41,942 nucleotides of DNA from Bacteroidales bacterium (GTDB taxonomy: Bacteria > Bacteroidota > Bacteroidia > Bacteroidales > Tenuifilaceae), in contig DSBV01000002.1 in the NCBI GenBank assembly GCA_011045955.1, positions 1-41,942 of the forward strand. The letters are read 5' to 3'. Below are positions 26,577 to 35,400 of the stretch, piece by piece. The translations under genes were made by a program, and so were the position numbers. Below the pieces are notes generated by a model, which searched no databases, was not told the origin of the DNA, and was given only the letters and a program-made list of their open reading frames with translations. Within the stretch, counting starts at the first letter, position 1, and each line of letters begins with the position of its first letter.

Positions 26577-27413
26577 ATGACCATACGCTACGAAATAGGA
26601 ATTGTTGATACCCGGAACGTAATCAAAACGTTGCTTGATGATTGTGGCTTCGATTTTCGCGATTATGCCCTTACCTCTCTAAAGCGTAGGCTGGAGTACA
26701 TCATATCGCTTTACGCCCTGCGCGACGCCGAAGGCCTTATAGCCAAATTAAAGAATAGTAAAGAGTTTCTAGACCAATTCCTTTACGATATTACCCCCGA
26801 AACCACGGAAATGTTCTGCGATCCCCCGTTTTGGAGAATTCTCAGGGACGAAATTATTCCTGAACTGGTAAAGTCAGGCTCATCAAAGCCCCGTATATGG
26901 ATTGCTTCGTTCGACTCGGGCGAAGAGCTATACTCGTTATCAATTCTTTTAAAGGAATTGAATTTGCTTAACGAGGTTAATATATACTGCAACGTCCTCT
27001 CCGAACATACCATACAACGCATCACATCGGGTCGCTTGGATCCTAAAAACATGGAGGTGAACGAAGCTAACTACCAACGCTTCAACGAGAAAGGGAAGTA
27101 CTCATCGTACTACCGTACCGAAGCAAACAACATTATTTTTGATGTTAGCCTTATTAAGGATGTAAACTTCATTAAGCAAAATACATTGATTGATGAAAAC
27201 CCGGGTGCTCCAAAACTTATAATCTTCCGCAACCAGGCTATTTACTACAACCAGCTGCTCAGCGAGAGGATTTTCACCAAGCTTGCCAACTGCCTGGTAG
27301 CTGGGGGATATTTAGCAATTGGGGTTAAAGAAACTTTGGAAAATACCAACGTTAGTAATAAATTTACTCTATACAACGAGGCAGAAAGAATTTACAAGCG
27401 AAAAAACAACTAG
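26577..27413 (+). CDS. CheR-like protein with degenerate active site
   Basis: 278 residues, aligning with the CheR at 23335 over its whole length (RDYALTSLKRRLEYII against SEYSEKSLKRRLQKIL). Key positions are changed: TTEMFCDPPFW has Cys81 exactly where the paralog has Arg81; the SAM loop AGCSTGQE is ASFDSGEE here, losing the first Gly and the Cys-Ser-Thr-Gly pattern; LILCRNVIIYF becomes LIIFRNQAIYY. The fold seems kept and the gene is intact, so it is under selection but probably does not bind SAM or methylate in the normal way. A pseudoenzyme role, such as binding and masking the methylation helices or regulating the active CheR, is my inference. It sits 6 nt after the sensor and 5 nt before cheB. 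Confidence 0.88.
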   Translation: MTIRYEIGIVDTRNVIKTLLDDCGFDFRDYALTSLKRRLEYIISLYALRDAEGLIAKLKNSKEFLDQFLYDITPETTEMFCDPPFWRILRDEIIPELVKSGSSKPRIWIASFDSGEELYSLSILLKELNLLNEVNIYCNVLSEHTIQRITSGRLDPKNMEVNEANYQRFNEKGKYSSYYRTEANNIIFDVSLIKDVNFIKQNTLIDENPGAPKLIIFRNQAIYYNQLLSERIFTKLANCLVAGGYLAIGVKETLENTNVSNKFTLYNEAERIYKRKNN

Positions 27414-27418
27414 TTTTT

Positions 27419-27979
27419 ATGTACAAAGCAGTTATCATTGGAGGATCGGCAGGAAGCTTTCAGGTTATTACCCGAATACTACACGCTTTGCCCCCAAATT
27501 ACCCACTACCTGTCCTTCTTTGCCTGCATAGGTTAAAGCACGTTCGCAGCGGATTTGTTGAGGCGCTTTCCATCAAATCGGGCATTCAAATTATTGAACC
27601 AAACGACAAGGAACAGATCAAACCCGGTAAAGCATACCTTGCGCCAGCCAATTACCACATGTATGTGGAATTAGGGAACAAAATAGCACTTTCAACCGAA
27701 GAGCCTGTAAATCACTCACGTCCCAGTATCGACCTTTCGTTTATTACCGCCGCTCAGGTTTACCGTGAGAAATTAGTGGGAATTATTCTTTCCGGTGCAA
27801 ACCGCGATGGCGCATACGGGCTAAAAAAAATAAAGGATTTAGGTGGACTTGCCATTGTCCAAAACCCTGATGAATGCCAGGTTCGAACCATGACCGAAGC
27901 CTCACTCAAGATGACTCCGGTTGACTTTGTTTTTAATACTAACGAGATTATCAAGTTTCTTCAAAACATCAAAGTATAA
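27419..27979 (+). CDS. Stand-alone CheB methylesterase domain
   Basis: 186 residues, just the catalytic domain of CheB with no receiver domain. The catalytic triad is in place: Ser10 (GGSAGS), His37 (CLHRLKH) and Asp130 (SGANRDGAYG). Other family segments are KPGKAYLAPANYHMYV, HSRPSIDLSF and QNPDECQVRTMTEASL. CheB removes methyl groups from receptor glutamates and deamidates Gln. Without a receiver domain it is not controlled by CheA phosphorylation, so regulation must differ, perhaps through the neighbouring proteins. It is intact and follows the CheR-like gene by 5 nt; the next gene starts 4 nt after its stop. Confidence 0.92.
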   Translation: MYKAVIIGGSAGSFQVITRILHALPPNYPLPVLLCLHRLKHVRSGFVEALSIKSGIQIIEPNDKEQIKPGKAYLAPANYHMYVELGNKIALSTEEPVNHSRPSIDLSFITAAQVYREKLVGIILSGANRDGAYGLKKIKDLGGLAIVQNPDECQVRTMTEASLKMTPVDFVFNTNEIIKFLQNIKV

Positions 27980-27983
27980 AAAC

Positions 27984-28769
27984 ATGAAACTAATTAACCC
28001 GACTAACCGATTTATACCTGTTATAGTTTTGATTTTATTGCTAACCAGTTCCCTATTGGTTTTCAGCTTAATCTATAACTCGGCATTGGAAACCGGGCAA
28101 AAAATATCTCCTTGGATTATAGGCATTTGCCTGCTCCCCTTTCTTTTGGGATTATGGCTCTACTTCATTATAGTTAAGCAACGGAACCATGCCGATGGCC
28201 TTCAATCCCAAATTAAATCGTTAAAAGCGCAGGAGGTTGAAACGTTCATGAAATCGCAGAAAAAGGAAACCGCTAAAGAAATCCAAAAAGAACCCCTTGA
28301 ATATAAGAAATTGCTTGAAAGGATAATCCCCAATATTCCTACCGATGATATTGAAAAGTATGGTGAGGTACTCCTTGCCAATGTTGCCAAAACAGTTGAA
28401 ATTGTTCAGGGGCAGTTCTACTTTAAAAATTTACAAACCAATATGTTTAGATTTAAGGCTGGCTACGCTTTCTATTCCGAGTCCATTCCACCCGAATACC
28501 GTGAAGGAGAAACTCTTGCTGGACAGGTGGCCAAAAATCAAAAGCTAATTAACATTGACAATATACCCGAAGGTTACATTACTATCCTATCCGGACTGGG
28601 GAAGGGTTCACCCAAACATTTAATCATTGCTCCAATAATCACTACCGAAAATAAAACTATTGGGATAATTGAGTTAACCTCATTCAAACCCTTTACAAGC
28701 GAACACGAAGAACTTTTTTCTCAGCTCGGGCGTAAACTTGGAGAGATTTTAAGTGTCAATCAAAAATAA
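27984..28769 (+). CDS. Two-helix membrane GAF-domain protein
   Basis: 261 residues. Two membrane helices (about 10-30 and 43-64) are joined by a short loop; a Lys/Glu-rich linker follows, then one GAF domain (about 105-258) with EGETLAGQVAKNQKLI, IPEGYITILSGLG and IGIIELTSFKPF. This GAF matches those of the proteins at 24198 and 28782 closely in the segment I-P-x-x-Y-I-x-I-x-S-G. There is no output domain. The start is ATG at 27984; a longer frame from 27921 would overlap cheB and lacks a reason. Ligand is unknown. It could dimerise with the other GAF sensors, which is inference from the shared domain. Confidence 0.85.
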   Translation: MKLINPTNRFIPVIVLILLLTSSLLVFSLIYNSALETGQKISPWIIGICLLPFLLGLWLYFIIVKQRNHADGLQSQIKSLKAQEVETFMKSQKKETAKEIQKEPLEYKKLLERIIPNIPTDDIEKYGEVLLANVAKTVEIVQGQFYFKNLQTNMFRFKAGYAFYSESIPPEYREGETLAGQVAKNQKLINIDNIPEGYITILSGLGKGSPKHLIIAPIITTENKTIGIIELTSFKPFTSEHEELFSQLGRKLGEILSVNQK

Positions 28770-28781
28770 CCTAACTGCGGC

Positions 28782-31394
28782 ATGATTTCATTCGGAATTA
28801 TATCGACCACCGATAGCAAGCAAGTAATCCGGCAAAGGGTAACGCAAGCCTTTTTAGTTAGCCTTATGTTTCCCGCTATTACCTGGATTGTTGATATCCT
28901 ATCCAGAGGTATCCCCTTTAATTTGACTAATATCGCAAGCATACATGCAACAAACCCCATTCATTGGATTATTGATTTGGCTCCCTTTGTGATTTCCTAC
29001 GTTACATGGCTACAGCTTACCCGACACTACCGGAGGATTCTATTGCTGGAGAAGGAACTCCGCCAACGCGACGAGGATATTGAGAAAAATGCTCGCTTTG
29101 CCCAACGTATTGGCGAAGGCGACTATAATGCACCTTTTCAGGTTGGAGGAGATGACGATATCCTTGGAAAGTCGTTGGTTATTATGCGCGACAACCTGCT
29201 TGCAAACCAGAAAAAAGAGGCTGAACAGAACTGGATAACCAAGGGGAAAGATGAAATATCGCACATTCTGCGCCTGCACAACAATATCGATGAACTTTCG
29301 TACGACGTGCTGGTTAAACTAATAAACTACATACGAACCATACAGGGCGCCATATACCTCTACGTTGAAGAGAAGCAAAAACTTGTCAACCTTGCCACCT
29401 ACGCCTACAACCGCCGTAAGTATATTAAGCAAGAGTTTCGCATTGGCGAGGGGCTTATTGGCGAGTGCGCCTACGAGCGCGAATTTATTTACCGAACCGA
29501 GATTCCCGACGATTATATTACCATAACCTCAGGCATTTTAGGCGATCGCAAACCTAAAAGCCTGTTGCTAGTTCCTCTTATTACCGATGAGAAGTTGGAG
29601 GGCGTGTTGGAATTCGCCTCGCTCGACGATGAGATACCCGAGCTTACCATTCGATTCCTAAAAGAGGTGGGTGAAATAATAGCCCGCACCATCTTTAACC
29701 TTCGCATAAACCAGAAAACAGAGAAGTTGCTACAGGAAGCCCAGCAAATGGCTCAGGAGCTTAAGGAGAACGAGGAAGAACTTCGCCAGAATGCTGAGGA
29801 GATGAAGATAACTCAGGAAGAACTTGAGATATCGAATGTAAAACTCGAAGCCAAAATCCAGGAAGTAGAAAATGCCCAAAAGCGTCTGCATTCCCTACTT
29901 GAAAATGCATCGGAAATCATTTCGATTTACAACAGCGAGAAACAGCTAACCTACATAAGCCCCTCGGTAACCAAAATTTTGGGATATACCCCCCAAGAGA
30001 TGATGAGCGGCAAGGATATCGACCGCCTAACCCGCAAGGGCGAAGCCGCTTTTAACGAAATGTTTGAGCAACTCCTGGAGAATCCTCGTATTGCTATCAC
30101 CATCCAGTACACCTTCATGAAAAAGGATGGTGAAAAGATTTTTCTGGAGGTTACCGGACGCAACCTGCTCGACGACCCTGCCATTGGCGGTATAATAATC
30201 AACTCCCGCGATATTACTGAACGCAAACGGGCCGAGAAAGAGGAACGCATGCGCAGCAAAATGCAATCGCTTTCCGAGAACTCCCCCGATATCATCATGC
30301 GCTTAAATCCCACCGGGCAATTTTTTTACACCAACCCCATGGTTGAAACTTACCTTGGTATCGACTACAAGGAACTTGTTAACCAAACAATCACCGCTCT
30401 CGATGGGATTCCGGTACTCTCAAACTTTATTCGCGAGGCCATAAAATCCATTAAAGTAGAAAAAGAAAAGTACGAAGGCGAAATTACTTTTGCCACCAAT
30501 CGGGGCGAAACCGTAATGCACATCGTGGGAATTCCAGAATTCAACGAGAACGAGTTGGAAACCATACTGTTTGTTGCCCACGATATTACCGAGCAAAAGC
30601 AAACAGAGAGGGAGATTCAGGAAAAGAACCGCAAAATCACCGAAAGTATTAACTACGCCCAGCGTATTCAAACTTCAATACTTCCCAACAACAGAATCAT
30701 CAGGCAGTACCTGCCCAAATCGTTCATTTACTACTACCCCAGGGATGTTGTAAGCGGCGACTTCCCATGGTTCTTCTTTAAAGACGATTTTATTTACATT
30801 GCAGCCGTGGATTGTACCGGCCATGGCGTACCGGGTGCATTGCTATCGTTCATCGGCTACTTTACCCTGAACAACGTAGTTGACCACGACTCGTCGTACA
30901 CTGCCGGGCAAATACTCGACCACCTCCACTTCGGAGTACGCAAAACCCTTAAGCAGGATCGCCCCGATGCCGACGCCCGCGATGGCATGGATATCGCTTT
31001 TTGCAAAATCAACCCCAAAAACAAGGAATTGCAGTATGCAGGGGCTCACCGTCCGCTTTACCTCGTAAGAAATGGGGAACTTACTGAATATAAAGGCGAC
31101 CGCAAGGCTATTGGTGGTATCCCCCATCCTAAGAAAGCCGAAGAGCCTTTTACCAATTATACTATTGAGTATAAACCGGGCGACAGGGTATTCTTCTTCT
31201 CCGATGGTATAGTTGACCAGGTTGGTGGTCCCAAAAAGAAAAAGTTTGGTGCTCAAAGTATTCGTGATATCATTATGAACAACCAAAAAACACCGATTCA
31301 CGAACTTAACGATGTGTTTGCAAAAACCCTTACCGAATACCGGGGCGAAAATAAACAGGTTGACGATATACTTTTAATTGGTATTGAATTTTAA
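28782..31394 (+). CDS. Membrane GAF/PAS/PAS/SpoIIE-type PP2C phosphatase (SiaA-like role)
   Basis: 870 residues. Two membrane helices (about 20-40 and 55-75), a HAMP-like linker (about 80-145; RIGEGDYNAPF), GAF (about 150-310), a Glu/Gln-rich coil (about 318-372; EEELRQNAEEMKITQEELE), PAS 1 (about 372-485), PAS 2 (about 490-605) and a SpoIIE/PP2C phosphatase domain (about 620-870). Metal-binding acids are present: VSGDF, VDCTGHG, SDGIVD and VDDILL. SpoIIE-type phosphatases dephosphorylate a small partner protein in partner-switching systems. Followed directly by SiaB-like and SiaC-like genes, it takes the place of P. aeruginosa SiaA, which is also a membrane HAMP-PP2C phosphatase. It has PAS and GAF domains that SiaA lacks. 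Confidence 0.9.
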   Translation: MISFGIISTTDSKQVIRQRVTQAFLVSLMFPAITWIVDILSRGIPFNLTNIASIHATNPIHWIIDLAPFVISYVTWLQLTRHYRRILLLEKELRQRDEDIEKNARFAQRIGEGDYNAPFQVGGDDDILGKSLVIMRDNLLANQKKEAEQNWITKGKDEISHILRLHNNIDELSYDVLVKLINYIRTIQGAIYLYVEEKQKLVNLATYAYNRRKYIKQEFRIGEGLIGECAYEREFIYRTEIPDDYITITSGILGDRKPKSLLLVPLITDEKLEGVLEFASLDDEIPELTIRFLKEVGEIIARTIFNLRINQKTEKLLQEAQQMAQELKENEEELRQNAEEMKITQEELEISNVKLEAKIQEVENAQKRLHSLLENASEIISIYNSEKQLTYISPSVTKILGYTPQEMMSGKDIDRLTRKGEAAFNEMFEQLLENPRIAITIQYTFMKKDGEKIFLEVTGRNLLDDPAIGGIIINSRDITERKRAEKEERMRSKMQSLSENSPDIIMRLNPTGQFFYTNPMVETYLGIDYKELVNQTITALDGIPVLSNFIREAIKSIKVEKEKYEGEITFATNRGETVMHIVGIPEFNENELETILFVAHDITEQKQTEREIQEKNRKITESINYAQRIQTSILPNNRIIRQYLPKSFIYYYPRDVVSGDFPWFFFKDDFIYIAAVDCTGHGVPGALLSFIGYFTLNNVVDHDSSYTAGQILDHLHFGVRKTLKQDRPDADARDGMDIAFCKINPKNKELQYAGAHRPLYLVRNGELTEYKGDRKAIGGIPHPKKAEEPFTNYTIEYKPGDRVFFFSDGIVDQVGGPKKKKFGAQSIRDIIMNNQKTPIHELNDVFAKTLTEYRGENKQVDDILLIGIEF

Positions 31395-31402
31395 AAATGT
31401 AA

Positions 31403-31410
31403 TATATTTG
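31403..31410 (+). promoter_or_regulatory. Possible internal promoter (-7 TATATTTG) before the SiaB-like gene
   Basis: Exact TAnnTTTG in the longest gap (39 nt) of the operon, 23 bases before the ATG at 31434. No -33 TTTG. It could allow separate expression of the kinase, phosphoprotein and transporter genes. Confidence 0.4.
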
Positions 31411-31433
31411 TAACTCATATAACTCATCGGACT

Positions 31434-32009
31434 ATGGATCGAAAAAACATTAAAGGGTTCCTTGAGTTCGTTTATGACTTTTACAAGTCGATGAAGGCTC
31501 ATGAAATTACTCTCGTTTACGAGGGCGAAATAACCCACCAAATAACCAAAGCCTTCACCTCTCTTACCGAGTCGAATATGGCTAAGGAGGAGGAGTCGAA
31601 CTCCGTTCAGAAAAAGGTTTTCCATGTAATGGTGGAATGCCTCCAGAACATCAGCAAGCATGCCGATAGTTTCGGCTCCGATGATTTTCTCTTTGCTGGC
31701 CGTGGTATTTTCATGGTTAGCAAAGGCGATTCGGAATACCACGTTACCACTGGCAATGTGATTGAAAACACCAAAATTGATGAGCTCTCAAAAATCCTTA
31801 ATCACATCAACTCACTCGACAAGGAGGGTTTGAAGCAACTCTACAAAACCCAGATGCGCGAAGGCCGCCTTTCCGAGAAGGGTGGAGCTGGATTGGGTTT
31901 CATTGACATAGCCCGCAAAACCGGAAGGAAACTTGAGTACCACTTCCTTCCCATCGACGAGGAAACCCATTTCTTTGTACTAACTTCAACCATTTCACGA
32001 TCAGAATAA
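31434..32009 (+). CDS. SiaB-family GHKL protein kinase
   Basis: 191 residues. The SiaB (DUF6272) family is recognised from its order of motifs: an N-terminal segment ITLVYEGEITHQITKAF, an N-box-like helix VECLQNISKHAD (Glu68, Asn72, Lys75, His76) and a glycine-rich lid KGGAGLGFIDIARKTG near residue 145, the reduced GHKL ATP-binding fold. In Pseudomonas aeruginosa SiaB phosphorylates SiaC, and the phosphatase SiaA reverses this. Here the substrate is expected to be the DUF1987 protein encoded 10 nt downstream, and the opposing phosphatase the product of the gene upstream. No membrane segment. Confidence 0.9.
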   Translation: MDRKNIKGFLEFVYDFYKSMKAHEITLVYEGEITHQITKAFTSLTESNMAKEEESNSVQKKVFHVMVECLQNISKHADSFGSDDFLFAGRGIFMVSKGDSEYHVTTGNVIENTKIDELSKILNHINSLDKEGLKQLYKTQMREGRLSEKGGAGLGFIDIARKTGRKLEYHFLPIDEETHFFVLTSTISRSE

Positions 32010-32019
32010 TTGTACCGAT

Positions 32020-32403
32020 ATGGAAACCATAAAAATAATGGGGACCGATGATACCCCAACCGTAATTCTAGATGCTCAAAACGAAATCTTCGAAATCTCG
32101 GGTCGTTCCTTGCCCGAAGACGTTACTGCATTCTACGACCCTATTTTGCAGTGGCTCGATGAATACTCAGCATCGCCAAAACCCAAAACCATCTTTACTT
32201 TTAAGCTGGTGTACTTTAACACGGCCAGTTCAAAACTGCTCCTCGATATTCTGATGAAACTCGAGCAACTTAAGGAAGCCGGTCATGATGTCCTCGTTCG
32301 TTGGTACTACCCTGAAGATGACGAAGACATGCAGGAAGCTGGCGAGGAGTATGCCGATATAGTTGATGTTCCTTTTGAACAAATTGGCTACACATTGAGT
32401 TAG
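32020..32403 (+). CDS. SiaC-family (DUF1987) regulatory phosphoprotein
   Basis: 127 residues, full family length. Characteristic parts are PTVILDAQNEIFEISGRSLPEDVTAFY-type N-terminus (residues 13-39; 'I-S-G-R-S-x-P-E-D'), the central LVYFNTASSKLLLDIL and the C-terminal RWYYPEDDEDMQEAGEEY. Thr68, in YFNTASSK, has the same residue number as the Thr phosphorylated in P. aeruginosa SiaC. There, unphosphorylated SiaC binds and activates the diguanylate cyclase SiaD. No GGDEF gene exists in this window, so the target here is unknown; the adjacent transporter with its N-terminal TerB-like domain, or the sensors, are candidates. Confidence 0.93.
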   Translation: METIKIMGTDDTPTVILDAQNEIFEISGRSLPEDVTAFYDPILQWLDEYSASPKPKTIFTFKLVYFNTASSKLLLDILMKLEQLKEAGHDVLVRWYYPEDDEDMQEAGEEYADIVDVPFEQIGYTLS

Positions 32404-32437
32404 ATTCTTTTCCCTTTTTTAGCCCAAGTGAAGAAGA

Positions 32438-35400
32438 ATGAGTGAGGAGATTCTCAAAGCGTTAATGCAACTCTTTGCAATTATTGCAAAGCAGGATGAA
32501 GGTGTTGAACTCAAAGAGCGAGACTATATTGTTAATTTCCTTACTCAGCAACTCAACGATGAGGCAGTAAAGGAATACATTAGGCTCTTTGATGAGCATG
32601 CAGGCCTGCTCGACAAAGAGGACAGCACCGAAAACAATGAGGAAAAGGGCAAACGGAAACTCACCTCGGTAAAGGATTCGGTTCGCATCCTGGGTATTTG
32701 TAAAAAAATCAATAAAACTCTTACCCAGAAACAAAAAATTGTTGTTCTGGTTCGCCTGTACGAACTTATCAATGCCGACCGCAAGTTTACCGAACAACGA
32801 ATGGCTATCATCAATACCGTAGCCGAAGTGTTTAAGCTTACCAAGGAAGAAATATCGGATATTGAAAATTTTGTTATTAAGAATTCCCCCGATGAGCTAG
32901 ATATTCCAAGTATTTTAACCATTCACGATAAACCCTTTACGGGCAAAAACTGCAAGCACATTGGCACCGAAGCCCTGGATGGTTACATATACATTCTCCA
33001 GATAAAAAGCGAAGACCTTTACTTCCTCCGGTATACAGGCAATGAGGACATATACCTTAACGGATTACCCATTCACAACCGCCGCATCTATCTGTTTGCC
33101 AGCGGGAGTTCGCTTAAACTGCCTAAGGGCAAACCGGTTTACTACACCGATGTAGTTGCCCACTTCCTGGCCGACTCCACAACTATTCGCATTTCTTACA
33201 AGGTAGAAAATGTAGGTTTCCAGTTCAAAACAGGCGATATTGGTTTAAGGAATATCTCCTTCTCGGAAGGACACGGCAAACTGGTTGGAATCATGGGCGC
33301 TAGTGGTGCTGGTAAAACCACACTACTAAACGTACTTGCCGGTATCGAAAAGCCTACCACAGGCCGTGTTATTGTTAACGGCTACGACCTTCACAATGAA
33401 AAGGAGAAACTTGAAGGTGTCATTGGAGTTATTCCGCAAGACGATCTGCTCATTGAGGAGCTAACCGTATTTGAAAACCTTTACTACAACGCAAAGCTTT
33501 GCTTTAAGGATAAATCCGAGGAAGAACTGGTTGCCCTTGTGGATAAAACCCTGGCAAATCTTGGCCTCTTAGAGCGTAAGAACCTTAAGGTTGGGACCCC
33601 GCTCAACAAGATGATATCGGGCGGGCAGCGTAAAAGGTTAAACATAGCCCTGGAGCTAATCCGTGAACCCTCAATCCTTTTTGTTGATGAGCCCACCTCG
33701 GGGCTTTCGTCGCGCGATTCGGAAAACGTAATGGACCTACTCCGTGAACTAACCCTCAAGGGGAAACTCATATTTGTGGTAATTCACCAACCCTCGTCAG
33801 ACATTTACAAAATGTTCGACAACATGGTTATTCTGGATACAGGTGGATACATGATTTACTACGGCAACCCTGTTGAGGCCGTGATGTATTTCAAACGCCT
33901 TGATATGCAGATAAACAGCGATGTTGGCGAGTGCCCAGTTTGCGGTAATGTAAACCCGGAACTTATCTTCAACATCATTGAGGCACGTGTAGTTGATGAA
34001 TTCGGACGTTACACCCCCATACGTAAGGTATCGCCCCAAAAGTGGGAGGAGCTATTCCGTGAAAACATAAAGCAATCACCCATACCCGATGAGAAAGCAG
34101 AACCACCCAAAACCCTAAACATCCCGTCGCGGTTTAAACAGTTCCTCATCTACACCAAGCGCGACTTCATGTCCAAGATAAGCAACACTCAGTATATAGT
34201 TCTCAACCTGCTCGAAACCCCTATCCTAGCTTTTATCCTGGCTTACGTTATCCGCTACATAGCCGATCCTAACTCTGATATTTACATCTTTTACGAGAAC
34301 GAGAATATCCCCATATACCTATTTATGGCGCTAATTGTAGCCCTGTTTATTGGTTTAACAGTTAGTGCCGAGGAAATTTTCCGCGACCGAAAGATACTTA
34401 AACGCGAGGCTTTCCTTAACCTAAGCCGGTCGAGTTACCTTTTCTCCAAAATAACAATCCTGCTGGCACTCTCGGCCATCCAAACTGCAACCTTTGTTAT
34501 TATTGCCAACAGCATCCTGGAAATCAGAGGCATGTATTTTGATTACTGGCTGGTGCTTTTTAGTACCGCAGTTTGCGCAAACCTGCTTGGCTTGAACATA
34601 TCCGCCACATTTAACTCGGCCATCACTATCTATATTGTTATTCCACTGCTCATGATTCCCATGATGGTGCTTTCGGGAGCCATGTTCAGCTTCGAGAAAC
34701 TTAATCGCTCTGTGGGTAGCTTTAACCGGGTGCCGCTCATTGCTGAGTTCATGATTACCAAGTGGGGTTATGAAGCCCTTGTTGTTCATCAATATAAGGA
34801 TAATGCCTTCCAAAAAACTTTTTACGACATCGATAAGGTGATCAACAATGCCAACTACAAAACCGTTTACTATATCGATGAGCTGGAAAAACGGGCTACC
34901 GACCTCATAGATTTATTGCCCCAAAAGAGTACCCCTGAAGTACAGAAGAAGATTACCGACAGGTTAGCTGTACTCCGAAAGGCCATTATAAACGAAACTT
35001 ACCATGAGGCGCCTGCAATACCCTTTGACATACTCGATAAGCTAACAATCAATATTATTGACGAAACAACTATTTACACCATATTCGATTACCTCGACAA
35101 ACTTAAGAGACACTATTCCGATATCTATAGCACCCAATCGCAGAAACGTGAGCGGATGATTGCGTATCTTGTAAATAATAACCGTGAACTATATGAAGCC
35201 AAGCGTCGTGCCTACGATAACGAAAGCCTTGCCGACCTAGCAACAAAAACCTTTGAAAAGAACAAGATTGTGCAATACGGCGATGAGCTGGTTCAGCAGT
35301 ACGATCCCGTTTACCGCGACCCAATCCCTAGGCATTTCCTCGATTTTCGTTCACATTTCTTAGCTCCCCGCAAGCATTTTCTTGGCATGTATTTTGACAC

